From: Patescibacteria group bacterium UBA2023
GTDB lineage: Bacteria > Patescibacteriota > Gracilibacteria > BD1-5 > UBA2023
Direction of reading: 5' to 3'
DNA: 13,306 bases
NCBI GenBank assembly: GCA_002335145.1
Contig: DDBV01000031.1
Span: 1 to 13,306, forward strand
Shown piece by piece: positions 1-8,200 of the stretch (position 1 is the first letter of the stretch; every line of letters starts with the position of its first letter). The notes below the pieces were generated by a model. It saw only the letters and a list, made by a program, of their open reading frames with translations. It was not told the origin of the DNA and made no database searches. Position numbers and translations under genes: made by a program.

Positions 1-693
1 CTTTTTTTGGATCAACTTCAATTAACGGCAGTATCATTGGTAGAATATCTAGATTTTTCATTTCTAGAGGTCAATAAAACACTCATATTTAGTCTACTTA
101 ACAAAAGTTCATATAAAGACATTTGCCTGAACTTTTACGCATCAAATATTAATTACTTTTCCTGTGATCACACGGAACTCATAGGAATTCGCCTACCGAA
201 GGCGCGAAATATATACGTATATTTACACAACCTTCGCATCGCCCAGAAAATCGTAAAAACATTGAATATGCATGAGGCTGACGATAAATTTTACGAAGAA
301 TTAATGCGTGCCCAGAATCAACTTAATTGGAAAGGCAAACGCATTATTCATACCGTATTTTTTGATTGGCTTTTTGGCTGGTGAGTTAATTTAACACGAG
401 TGGCCTTCGTACTTCCTCTTTGTACGATTTTGTCCTTTGCACTTGGCTTTTATTTGACAGGGTTGGGACTAACTAGTCCCAACCTAAACCTCGTCAATCT
501 TTCGCCATCTCTGCTTGATGTGTTATGGCTTTCAATTAATAATTTTTTCGGTTTTTTCTTGCCAAACTATGTAGACTGAGCGACTGTATTTCGATCATGA
601 TTTGAAGTAGCGGTTTTTATTGAGGCGGTTTTAGGAATGCTATGGGCAAGTGTATTTTTTGCCGTGCTGGTACGTAAATTTTTAAAATCCTAG
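1..693 (+). CDS. Channel-like membrane protein, 5' partial, UGA read as Gly
   Basis: The frame is open from base 1 and ends at TAG 691-693, so the start lies upstream or is the TTG at 7. It crosses three TGAs (382, 577, 598). Under the standard code it would stop after the residues WLFGW. Read as glycine, the protein continues with a hydrophobic helix (about residues 130-152), a loop, a short semi-hydrophobic stretch (LDVLWLSINNFFGFF) and a second helix (about 203-222, EAVLGMLWASVFFAVLVRK), ending in basic residues. This helix-pore loop-helix layout, after a soluble region ending WLFGWG, resembles the Ion_trans_2-type C-terminal module found behind pentapeptide-like or regulatory domains; that is inference from pattern. 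The potassium-filter signature TVGYG is absent, so conduction is doubtful. The N-terminal part is Asn/Phe/Leu rich and not assigned. Three of about 11 glycines are UGA. The gene is AT-rich, unlike the recombinase that starts 11 bases after its stop. Confidence 0.72.
461..484. repeat. Perfect 11-bp inverted repeat, 2-base loop
   Basis: The arms GGTTGGGACTA (461-471) and TAGTCCCAACC (474-484) are exact reverse complements separated by AC. The repeat lies inside the channel-like gene, in the loop after the first predicted helix, and encodes TGLGLTSPNL. No T-run follows, so it does not look like a Rho-independent terminator. A TTGACA hexamer at 454-459 sits just upstream, but no convincing -10 element follows. 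Its role is unknown. Confidence 0.8.
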
Positions 694-704
694 CCTCACA
701 TCCT

Positions 705-2714
705 ATGCTCTCCGGCGCCATATATTGCCGCGTCTCCACCGAAGACCAAGAAACCCACGGCATGAGTCTTCCGCACCAACGGGAGACGTGCTTTCGGTTC
801 GTTCGGGAGAGCGGTTTGTTCGTGCCGGAAGACATGGTGTTTCTCGAACAATACTCGGGCGGTTTCCTCGAACGTCCCGAACTGGATAAGCTCCGCCTCC
901 TAGCCTCCCGAAAGCTCGTGGACTTCGTGGTCTTCGCCAAGCGGGATCGGGTCGCCCGCGACCAGTACGTCTTCCAGAAGATCATGAAGGATTTCGCGGA
1001 CGCGGGCGTCCGGGTCTTTTATGCGGAAGAGAAGCTCACGGGAGACTCCGCGATGGACGCTTTCATGGGCTCGACCATCGTAGGGTTCGCCGCGTGGGAA
1101 CGGGAACAGATCAAACTCCGCACGACGGCGGGAAAACGCCAGCACGCGAAGAACAACAAGTGGCCGTTCGCGTCCATTCCTTTCGGATACCTCAAGAACC
1201 CTTCAACGAAGGAGCTCGAACTTTACGGCCCCGAGAAAGATATCATTCTCCGTATCGTGCGGACGTATCTCTATGAGAACGCGACCCTCGGAAGCATCGC
1301 CAAAACATTCTCGGATGAGGGCGTCCTCCCGCCGTCCATGAGCGAAAAAGGGGATCCGAACCAAGCGAACAAGCGACGCCTCCGGAAGAATGCGGTCTCG
1401 CACTGGTCGGAGACGACCGTCCACCGCATCCTCTCGAAAGTATCTGTCTTTACTGGCGTGTACCAAGCCTTTCAGAAGCAATACAGAAAGATCGGAAAGA
1501 AGAACGTCATGCTCGGGGAACGGCCGAAGGACGAATGGATCGAAGTGAAGATCCCCGCCATCATCACGACGAAGGAAGCCGAAGCCGTCCTCGAAAAGCT
1601 CGAATCCAACCGCCGTTTCGCCAAGAAACGCGCCGTGCGCTCGTACATGCTCCAAGGAAAACTTCTGTGCGACTGCGAACCCTGCATGAAACACCTCGTC
1701 GGCTACCACAATAACGAGAAGAATCTCCGAAATTACCGTTGCAACAACTACAACATCGTCCGCATCAGCGAAGATCGGCGGTGCAAAAACCATATCTCCG
1801 GACTCAAGATCGAAGGGGTGGTGACGGATACCCTGCGAGAACTCTTCCTCGATCCGGACTTCCTCTTCGAGCGGGCAGTGAGCGAGATGCTCCCAAATAC
1901 CGAAAACGCCCCCGAATCCGCACGCGACCGCTACTCCGAGCTCTATGCCCTCCTCACGGAAACCGAAGCCAAGCAGAAACGCAACGAAGAGCTCTACATT
2001 GAGGGGATTGTCTCGAAGGAACGCTTCAACGAACATCGAACGACGCTCGAAGCGAAGCAGGCCGAATACGAAAAAGAAATGGCGCGTGAATACACACTCT
2101 TACGAAGCCTCAACCACAAAGAATCCGCCGAGCGTTCGTGGCAAGAAGTTATGGCCGGGATACGGGAAGAAACCGAGGAATTTTTTGAGCAGGCGAGCTA
2201 CGAAGACCTCAAAGAGCTCGTGAACCTCTGCATCGAGCGGGTCGTCGTTCCGACGGATCGGAAGAATCCCGTGAAGATCACGGTCAAACTCCCGATCCCG
2301 CCCGAAATGCAGGACAGGTACCGCGAAGACGAGATGGTCGAATACGTCGACGAACAGGGCAAGGCGCATGGCATCCTGCCGACGGGAGGACGGATGCCGC
2401 GACCTATCCCGCTCGACCCCACGAAAGCTCCGCTCAAATTCCGCGCCGTGAGCTTCGACGAGGGAGGATGGGGCGGAGACTTCCCGCCCGACTCGAACGA
2501 CCCGCCGCTCATCACATTCGTGAAACGGTGGCATCGTCTGTCTTACGAGTACGACCATGCAAGCAAAACAAGTGAAGTTTTCTCTTATTCCAGGGAGCTT
2601 CCTTTAGAGAAAAAAAGGCGGGACACGTTCTCCGCCTTTTTTGTATCGGCAATTTCTTCTAAAAGTCATGAATGTGAGATGTGTCGATCTCATCGTATCA
2701 TCTTTCTCTCATAA
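705..2714 (+). CDS. Large serine recombinase (resolvase/integrase family)
   Basis: This is a site-specific DNA recombinase that would cut and rejoin DNA through a serine nucleophile. The N-terminal catalytic domain (about residues 3-150) starts GAIYCRVSTEDQ, with Ser11 as nucleophile, and has the AKRDRVARD motif (Arg80, Arg82, Arg85). A Recombinase DNA-binding domain follows (about 165-300). Then comes a zinc ribbon with Cys322, Cys324, Cys327, Cys346 and Cys360, a charged coiled-coil stretch (about 400-470) and a C-terminal region reaching at least KITVKLPIPPEMQ. At 669 aa it falls in the usual large-serine-recombinase range. The start is the first ATG after the upstream TAG, with no clear Shine-Dalgarno sequence. 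It contains no TGA although it has about 31 glycines, and is visibly GC-richer than both flanks, which suggests transfer. The last 35 or so codons run through a hairpin terminator to TAA and overlap the convergent nuclease gene by 56 bases, so the natural C-terminus may have been lost. Confidence 0.9.
   Translation: MLSGAIYCRVSTEDQETHGMSLPHQRETCFRFVRESGLFVPEDMVFLEQYSGGFLERPELDKLRLLASRKLVDFVVFAKRDRVARDQYVFQKIMKDFADAGVRVFYAEEKLTGDSAMDAFMGSTIVGFAAWEREQIKLRTTAGKRQHAKNNKWPFASIPFGYLKNPSTKELELYGPEKDIILRIVRTYLYENATLGSIAKTFSDEGVLPPSMSEKGDPNQANKRRLRKNAVSHWSETTVHRILSKVSVFTGVYQAFQKQYRKIGKKNVMLGERPKDEWIEVKIPAIITTKEAEAVLEKLESNRRFAKKRAVRSYMLQGKLLCDCEPCMKHLVGYHNNEKNLRNYRCNNYNIVRISEDRRCKNHISGLKIEGVVTDTLRELFLDPDFLFERAVSEMLPNTENAPESARDRYSELYALLTETEAKQKRNEELYIEGIVSKERFNEHRTTLEAKQAEYEKEMAREYTLLRSLNHKESAERSWQEVMAGIREETEEFFEQASYEDLKELVNLCIERVVVPTDRKNPVKITVKLPIPPEMQDRYREDEMVEYVDEQGKAHGILPTGGRMPRPIPLDPTKAPLKFRAVSFDEGGWGGDFPPDSNDPPLITFVKRWHRLSYEYDHASKTSEVFSYSRELPLEKKRRDTFSAFFVSAISSKSHECEMCRSHRIIFLS
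2611..2642. terminator. Bidirectional Rho-independent terminator
   Basis: An 11-bp perfect stem, AAAAAAGGCGG (2611-2621) with CCGCCTTTTTT (2632-2642), encloses a 10-base loop. It carries a GC core and a T-run on either strand. It lies 16 bases beyond the stop of the convergent nuclease gene (2659), a natural place for that operon to end. On the plus strand it falls inside the recombinase frame, 69 bases before its TAA. Confidence 0.85.
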
Positions 2715-3741
2715 ATGGAGCCAGCTCTGAAGTCGAGGGAAACTCTGCGGAAAATTCATTGTACAAATCTCGCAGCAAGCTTGCATCCATTCCTCATGCA
2801 TGTCTGGTGGACAAGCAAATATCATACCATTTGCACAGATCTTCGAGAGTGACGATCCCTTGAATCCTCTCTCACCATCAAACCTGCGAAAGTAGGAGGT
2901 CTATGGCAGTCTTATCGCTCTCAAGACAAACAATAACAATCCTGTCGGCCGCTATGCCCTCGGCAATATTTTCAATAAGGTCGGGATTGAGAGTCAAATG
3001 TTTTACCTGTATGGCGATTCAAAAATTTGTCCACATATCCAGTCCTCTATCCGCGGCGTTGGTGACTCATACTCTATACAATGCCGCACTCATCGTAAGG
3101 CTCTTTATGCCACTTCTTAGCCCTATTACCCCCTCGATAAAATCCCGAAAGTCACCAATGATTCCCAAATCCTCATTTTTTATCGCAAGGGTTACCTCCA
3201 CCCGCAAAGCCCGAACGATCGTGGCAAACAATGCGTAGACGGAAATTTCGTAGCACTTATCGATACTTCTCTTGAGTCCTGGCTCTTTCTCAAACATGTC
3301 AACCAGTGTCTGAAGTTTGAAATCTTCAGGCGTGGACAACTCAAGATATTTCTTCACTCTGGTGACGAGTCCGAGTCTCTGTTCCAGACTTCTATATATG
3401 TATGCTTCAACGATGCCGGGAGCTTCCTGGTTTAATCTCCCCAAGACTGTCAGCGTTTCGGGCGGGATTGCATTTGTGTCAAAAAGATTGTCCTGGAACT
3501 TCTGGCTACTTGTTGACACCCTGCCTATAAGCCTCGAAGTAACAGCATCTCTCCACCGTTTTGAGGCATTCCTGTATGATTCAAGGTCGGTGAGAGGGAG
3601 TCTCTCGCTCCCAGAGCCATACGCCGCATGTGTGCGGTGCTGGTAGAGAATCTCCGCAATCTGCACGGGCTTATAGAGGTGCACCCTCGATTTCTTAATC
3701 AGTAAGTCGAGCTTCTCTAAAGCGACTTTGTAAGGTGTCAT
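2659..3741 (-). CDS. HaeII-like type II restriction endonuclease, UGA read as Gly
   Basis: The ATG at 3741-3739 opens a 360-codon frame ending in TAG (2661-2659). Under the standard code it would stop at codon 225. The N-terminal half carries segments I associate with the HaeII endonuclease family: KSRVHLYKPVQIAEIL, DLESYRNASKRWRD and GRVSTSSQKFQDNLF. The length fits that family (HaeII is about 350 aa, from memory). Past the first UGA the frame gives NAADRGLDMW, then NF-G-IAIQVKH; Asp235, Gln245 and Lys247 look like a PD-(D/E)xK-type site with Gln in place of the acidic residue (inference). Then come W-G-ERIQGIVTLEDLCKWYD and a tail. UGAs are codons 225, 241, 288, 290, 316 and 348, so the presumed active site needs UGA decoding. 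The known HaeII cuts RGCGCY; the specificity here is inferred. The start overlaps the methyltransferase end by 25 bases, implying co-transcription. Confidence 0.82.
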
Positions 3742-4757
3742 AATGGCAAATTGTTGAAAACAAATTCTTTCTTTCCCCTTTTTGTGTTCGAGACTGATTG
3801 AATCGGGTCTTTATCCGAAGTGAGAGGGGCTTTTGTGATCGAGTCCATCATTGCAACGGCGACCGCCTCCATGAGCGGTACAACAACGCTATTTCATGCC
3901 TGTTTCCTTATTTGGCTGTCATTTACCGTTATTGCAAACGTATCGGGATACCCTTGAAGTCGGAGCATTTCCCGTGGAGTGAGCCTCCTTATGCCATCGA
4001 CAAGCAGATAATTGTAAGACGCTCATGCTCTGAGCGCGCAGGAAAATTCATTTATTCCGATATTTCATGCCTTGTTTTCATGCCAAATGGTCGGATAGCT
4101 CGGTCGATTTTGTACTTTTTTGGAGAGTTTTTCCGCTGCAGTTTCGGAGAGGTAATGCTTCTTGTCCACAGATCCGTGTGGCTCGAGAATATCGGCGAGA
4201 TTCTGTGGTGCTCGAAATCATCGGGTTGGAAATTGGAACGGGTGGTTTTGCAGGAAACCAACAATTATGGTTCGCGTTCTTTTTTGGGGAACTCAGAAAT
4301 CGCGTCAGTCCAGGACTTTCCAATGAACAAAGTATCCAATTTTCTCCAAATGATCGAGAATGGTACGGAATGTTCTTCATCCATCATGGGCGATCAGGTT
4401 TCTCACGTTCTCCAAGAGGAATCCATAGGGCTTTTTCTCTCTCAAGATTCTCTCTATATCAAAAAAGAGCGTTCATCGGGTATCGGAGAATCACCGTTGG
4501 TCGCCGCAGATCGAGAATGCCTGACAAGGAAACCCTCACACGAGAAAGTCGTGGTCAGGAATGTCTTTTGCATCAATTTTTGTTATATCCCCATGAGGCC
4601 GTTCTCAAAAATTTGCTTCGTATGTGTCCTGTGCGGATTTATCCCACTCGGAAGAAAACACGCACGTTCATCCCGCGTATTCCATGCCTAAACGGATTCA
4701 TCCGATTCCGGCAAAAAGATCGATAAACGTGAATCACATTCTTGGCGGTTTCTTCAT
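3717..4757 (-). CDS. C5-cytosine DNA methyltransferase of the R-M operon, UGA-rich
   Basis: It transfers a methyl group from S-adenosylmethionine to cytosine C5 and would protect the host from the neighbouring nuclease. The frame gives 346 aa from ATG 4757 and ends in TAG (3719-3717). A second ATG at 4739 would give 340 aa; neither has a clear Shine-Dalgarno. Counting from 4757, the canonical motifs are motif [11 protein letters not shown] (about 11-20), motif IV GGFPCQ with catalytic Cys78, motif VI LLENV (Glu116), motif VIII PQKRTR (about 157-162), a target-recognition region, motif [18 protein letters not shown] (about 255-270) and motif [15 protein letters not shown] (Gly288). Fifteen TGAs lie in frame (4734, 4698, 4668, 4605, 4536, 4491, 4473, 4377, 4305, 4293, 4218, 4065, 4023, 3894, 3738, lower coordinate). 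They include Gly20 of motif I, the Gly before GFPCQ, and Gly288. About half of all glycines are UGA. No helix-turn-helix extension is visible at the N-terminus. Confidence 0.96.
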
Positions 4758-4835
4758 TTTGAAAAAAGCTTATGAGAGCTTCCGGGCCGATTCGGCACTG
4801 CCGGTTGGCTTTTTCTTGATCACAAAGTCGGGGCA

Positions 4836-4862
4836 ATTATACCGGAATTCCGGTTCTTTCAA
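4836..4862 (-). promoter_or_regulatory. Candidate promoter of the R-M operon
   Basis: On the minus strand TTGAAA (4862-4857) and TATAAT (4841-4836) are separated by 15 bases. The -10 hexamer matches the sigma-70 consensus exactly and the -35 matches five of six; the spacer is two bases short of ideal. Transcription would start near 4828, leaving a leader of about 70-90 bases before the methyltransferase ATG. Confidence 0.5.
4841..4854. promoter_or_regulatory. 14-bp perfect palindrome in promoter spacer, candidate operator
   Basis: ACCGGAATTCCGGT is its own reverse complement. It fills nearly the whole spacer between the candidate -35 and -10 of the R-M operon and touches the first base of the -10. 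A dimeric regulator bound there would block RNA polymerase. No controller (C-protein) gene is seen beside the operon, so the regulator, if any, is unknown. Confidence 0.4.
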
Positions 4863-4970
4863 GGGGCAGAGGCAAAACCGCTCGGAGGATTCTTTTTTCC
4901 ACGAAGATGCTACTTGTGTGGCTATTGTGTGGTCATGAGCAGAAAAAGATCCTAGTGATTCACCGATTCA

Positions 4971-5057
4971 AGGGGGCTGCTTGAGATTCCATCCGCTCTT
5001 CTGAAAGCTCTTCGTGCATTTCTTCGGTCTTCCTGGTTGACAGGGGGCTGCCTGAGA
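4971..5057. repeat. Pair of 16-bp direct repeats (AGGGGGCTGCYTGAGA)
   Basis: The copies at 4971-4986 and 5042-5057 differ at one base (T/C) and start 71 bases apart. They lie upstream of the candidate R-M promoter, and the second copy abuts the hairpin at 5058-5090. Two copies only, with unrelated sequence between, do not make a CRISPR array. Function unknown. Confidence 0.6.
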
Positions 5058-5090
5058 ACGAGGAAAGAAGGATATCCCCTCGTCTTTTTT
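5058..5090 (+). terminator. Possible terminator without an upstream gene
   Basis: ACGAGG (5058-5063) pairs with CCTCGT (5078-5083) around a 14-base loop and is followed by CTTTTTT. The loop includes the small palindrome GGATATCC. The six-base stem is modest. No plus-strand gene that would end here was found, so it may close a small RNA or be a remnant. Confidence 0.35.
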
Positions 5091-5190
5091 AACTTTCATT
5101 AACTCATGGAGAATCCCAATCCACCGCCCCGTACAAACCAATACGCTCGAAATCTCGAGCAATTCCGTGCCGTATCCGAGAAAAATCCCC

Positions 5191-5218
5191 TTGGGATCAT
5201 CATTATTTGAGTTACAAT
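5191..5218 (+). promoter_or_regulatory. Candidate promoter of the giant surface-protein gene
   Basis: TTGGGA (5191-5196) and TACAAT (5213-5218) are separated by 16 bases, four and five of six matches to the sigma-70 consensus. The start point would be near 5225, giving a leader of about 50 bases. No Shine-Dalgarno precedes the ATG at 5277, in line with the other genes here. Confidence 0.4.
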
Positions 5219-5276
5219 TCCTCTCAAGTTCTGCGCTGATTTCTGCGCGGAAACCGTATATCTTCACTCCCGTACT

Positions 5277-8200
5277 ATGTCCAATGCTCTCATTGGGGCC
5301 GTACGCCGGACGCTCGCGAAGACCCTTGTTCTCACCATGGTGATGACGCAGAGTCTTGCGGGCGTTTTTGTTGCGGTTCCTTTCGTTGCGGCAATGCCAG
5401 GCGACTACCCGAGCCCCAATGGATCAATCGTATTGCATGCTTCTTCGTTGCAATCACGGACGGGAAGTGTCCTTCCTTCCAATCAATTCATCCTGGATGT
5501 CTTCCTCTCGGGCGCGACATTTACAGACATGTCTTATTCCATTGACTATTTCAATGGAATAACGAGCCAGAGTGGTGTGGTGACGCTCGATTCGAGCACG
5601 ACCGATTCGCCTCTTGCTTCCGAGAACTCCGCGCTTTTTACCGGTGCTATCTCCCAGCAAGTTGGTGGCGGATTCGTCACGGGTGGTATCATTTCGCTCG
5701 GCGAATTACCAGATGGAAATTACTCTATTCTGGTCGAATGAAGCGGTGCAACTCCTGACGGGACGTTTGTACAGTTTCGTACCGACACAGTCGATCCCGT
5801 GATCGATACACTGCCACAGCCGGCCAGTATTACCAGTAATAGCTTCGAGCTCAACGGAGTAGTTGTGACTGAGCGAAATCTGCAGAATGCCCAGCTCCAG
5901 TATGGTATCGGCAACTATGATTCGAATATCATGGTGCCATTCAATATCAATCCAAGCAGCCAGACCCAGACTGGAAATGTGACCGTCGGTGGTCTCCAGC
6001 CTGGATCGTACCAGTATCGTCTGGTCGTGACTGATCTCGCTGGTCATCAGACGACCGCGACCGGAAGTCAGAACGTCGAAATAGCCAGTGTCGGCGGGAC
6101 TGCAGGATTTGTCTTTACGCCGCCCGCGTCCGTTGCATTCTCCAATTCCGGGCAGATCTCAGCCTCGGGAACGGTTACGGTCACGATCAAGCACGATCGT
6201 CCGAATAATCTCTCGGATATAAATGCAGTAGGAGTGTCTTTCAATGATGAGTTCGGCGGAGTGGATGCTTCGCTCTCGGGGAGTCGCATTGGTGCATTCT
6301 CCGGGGTGCTTGCGGGCAATTCATGTGCGTCCGTGCAGTATATACCCGACTTCGGGCGCAAGAGTATCCTCTGTCACCTCCAGACACCCATCGATGTGCA
6401 GCAGGACGATGTGGCGATTCTCTCGTTCTCCGGTATAACGAATCCAGCGCAGGCAGGGAAGTATCCGTTCGAAGCGAGATTCATTACCGACCACGATGAG
6501 TTTTACTTCGGTGAAGCGAATGTCCGCGATGTGAACGATGACACCGCTCCAACAATCCATGAGGTTATCGTTCCTGATGCTCAGAGCGTGGAATTCATTT
6601 TCGATGAGCCGATCGAATTTGCAGTGACCGAGGCAAACAGCGGCAGCGTGAGTAACGGTGCGATCGGCCAAGACGCCGTATCTATTGCCGGGCTCCAGAC
6701 GTTCGGAAGTGTAGTCGACTACAATGACCGGTCGCGTCTGCGGGTTTTCACGGAGACCCAGACCGGCGGAACGACCTATGAATACACCCTCTCGGGAATC
6801 GTCGACCTCAACCTCAACGCTATCTCGACCCTTACGGGAAGTTTTCTCGGATTCGACACCAGCACGAAGCGCCTCGACCATATTGGCCCGGATCATCTCG
6901 TACAGGGGCAATCCATGATCGTTGATGTATTCGGATCGAACGATATATTTTCTGGATCTGTGTCGAGCGTCTCTTTTGGGACCGGTGTCTCTGTTGCGAC
7001 CGTCACACCGATCGATGCCAACCATATAACTGCCCAGGTGACCATCGCTGGTGATGCTGTTGTTGGTCCGCGCCCGCTTTCACTCTCGGTCGGAGGGGTG
7101 CCGTACAAAAAACTCAACGCGCTCTACGTTGATCAGAATTTCAACAACCTCGCCCAGTTTTTCGGAGTGTTTCCGGGGGATTTCGATGCGAATGCCTCGA
7201 CCGGGGTTGTGGACATTGACTTCAATGCGCCGATCCTCTCGATTGGTAATCCCGAGATCACCCGGGTCTACGGATCCGGAGCCACTCCGACAATTGCGTC
7301 ATCGAGTGCTTCCGGAAGCCGACTGACGCTCAATCTTGCGAATGTCGCGGTCGGTGCGAACTACGACATCATTCTCTCGGATACCACGTTTTCCGACAAG
7401 AATCTCGGAGATCCGATCCGTGTCGGATTCTCATTCTTCGATCCCAGCGCGGGATTTGGTTCCATCAATCTCCCTCCCATTGTCATCAATTCGCTCCCGA
7501 GCGAGAACATGTCCGATGTGCCCGTAAAAGATCCTACAGGGACGGGTATCACGCTCGTAGCCTACTTCGATCAGCCGTTGCAGTCGAGCTCGGTTAGCTC
7601 TACCACCGTCACGCTCGTGGATGATGATAATAACGCTGTCGCGGGGACAGTCGCATATTCTACTGGCGCGACTGGCAATGCGGCAGATGGCAAGGAGTAT
7701 AAAATTGCCTTCACAACGAGTGCCGCACTCGCAAATGCGAAGGGATACAGCCTGACTTTCTCCCATGCTCTCAAGAGCGATAAGGGGCTCGGTCTTGTCG
7801 GAAATATTCCGCCGAGCCGTGGATACGGATATGCTCTCCACTTCGTGACCAAGGGGAATTTCTCGTCTGCCCCATCTGGCACCGGGTCTACGGCCGCTGG
7901 AGGCACAGCCTCGGCGTTTATGGTCGAGAAGAGCTCTCCCTTCCCGGGAGCGACCAGTGTTCCGTACGATGCGAAACTTCGGGTCGCATTTACCGATACC
8001 ATTGATACGAGCACCATTGGCAGCTCGACCGTGTGGCTCAAGCGGACGGACGCGAGCGGAAACACCTTTTTCGCCGATGTGCCTGTCTCATACTCCTACG
8101 ATGATAGCTTCGCGCCCCGTACGGTCATTCTCGATGCGGGGACGCTCGCACACTCTGCGACCGGTGCTACCTACTACCGGCTCGAAGTCCGGCAGGACGT

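Larger units (their letters stand above)
4863..5190. other. Intergenic region with no supported gene
   Basis: This stretch separates the divergent R-M operon and giant surface-protein gene. I see no frame on either strand whose translation resembles a protein. A minus-strand frame is open under code 25 from about 5267 to the TAA at 4772-4770, but its composition looks random and it overlaps both promoters. The region contains the imperfect direct repeat at 4971-4986/5042-5057 and the hairpin at 5058-5090. No tRNA or other recognisable RNA was found. Confidence 0.5.

Noticed and set aside
688..907. TCCTAGCCTC at about 688 and 898 as recombinase attachment repeats
   Set aside because: The second copy is inside the recombinase coding sequence rather than at the far edge of the island, and ten bases is short; treated as chance.
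1203..2036. Minus-strand 277-codon frame opposite the recombinase
   Set aside because: It is antisense to conserved recombinase domains and consists of Phe/Gly/Val/Glu-rich sequence typical of a shadow frame.
2659..4757. TGAs as tryptophan (mycoplasma-type code) or selenocysteine
   Set aside because: The TGAs fall at invariant glycines of methyltransferase motifs I, IV and X; TGG is used for Trp in the same genes. No SECIS-like context is expected at 15 sites in one enzyme.
2659..4757. R-M genes as decayed pseudogenes
   Set aside because: Both frames are free of TAA/TAG, retain every catalytic motif and end at normal positions; the only interruptions are TGA, which are also present in intact neighbouring genes.
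4971..5057. CRISPR array
   Set aside because: There are only two 16-base copies, not identical, and no cas genes are seen.
4770..5267. Minus-strand frame open under code 25 upstream of the methyltransferase
   Set aside because: Its translation has no recognisable motif, looks compositionally random, and spans both candidate promoters. I cannot exclude it fully because the open length is somewhat longer than chance predicts.
5739..5741. TGA as a true stop splitting the giant gene into separate proteins
   Set aside because: The same frame resumes immediately with coherent beta-domain sequence, the downstream piece would lack a signal peptide, and the other TGAs in the window fall on conserved glycines.
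6321..7025. Minus-strand 234-codon frame and similar frames opposite the giant gene
   Set aside because: They are mirror frames of a codon-biased coding strand and show low-complexity Arg/Ser/Glu composition without domains.
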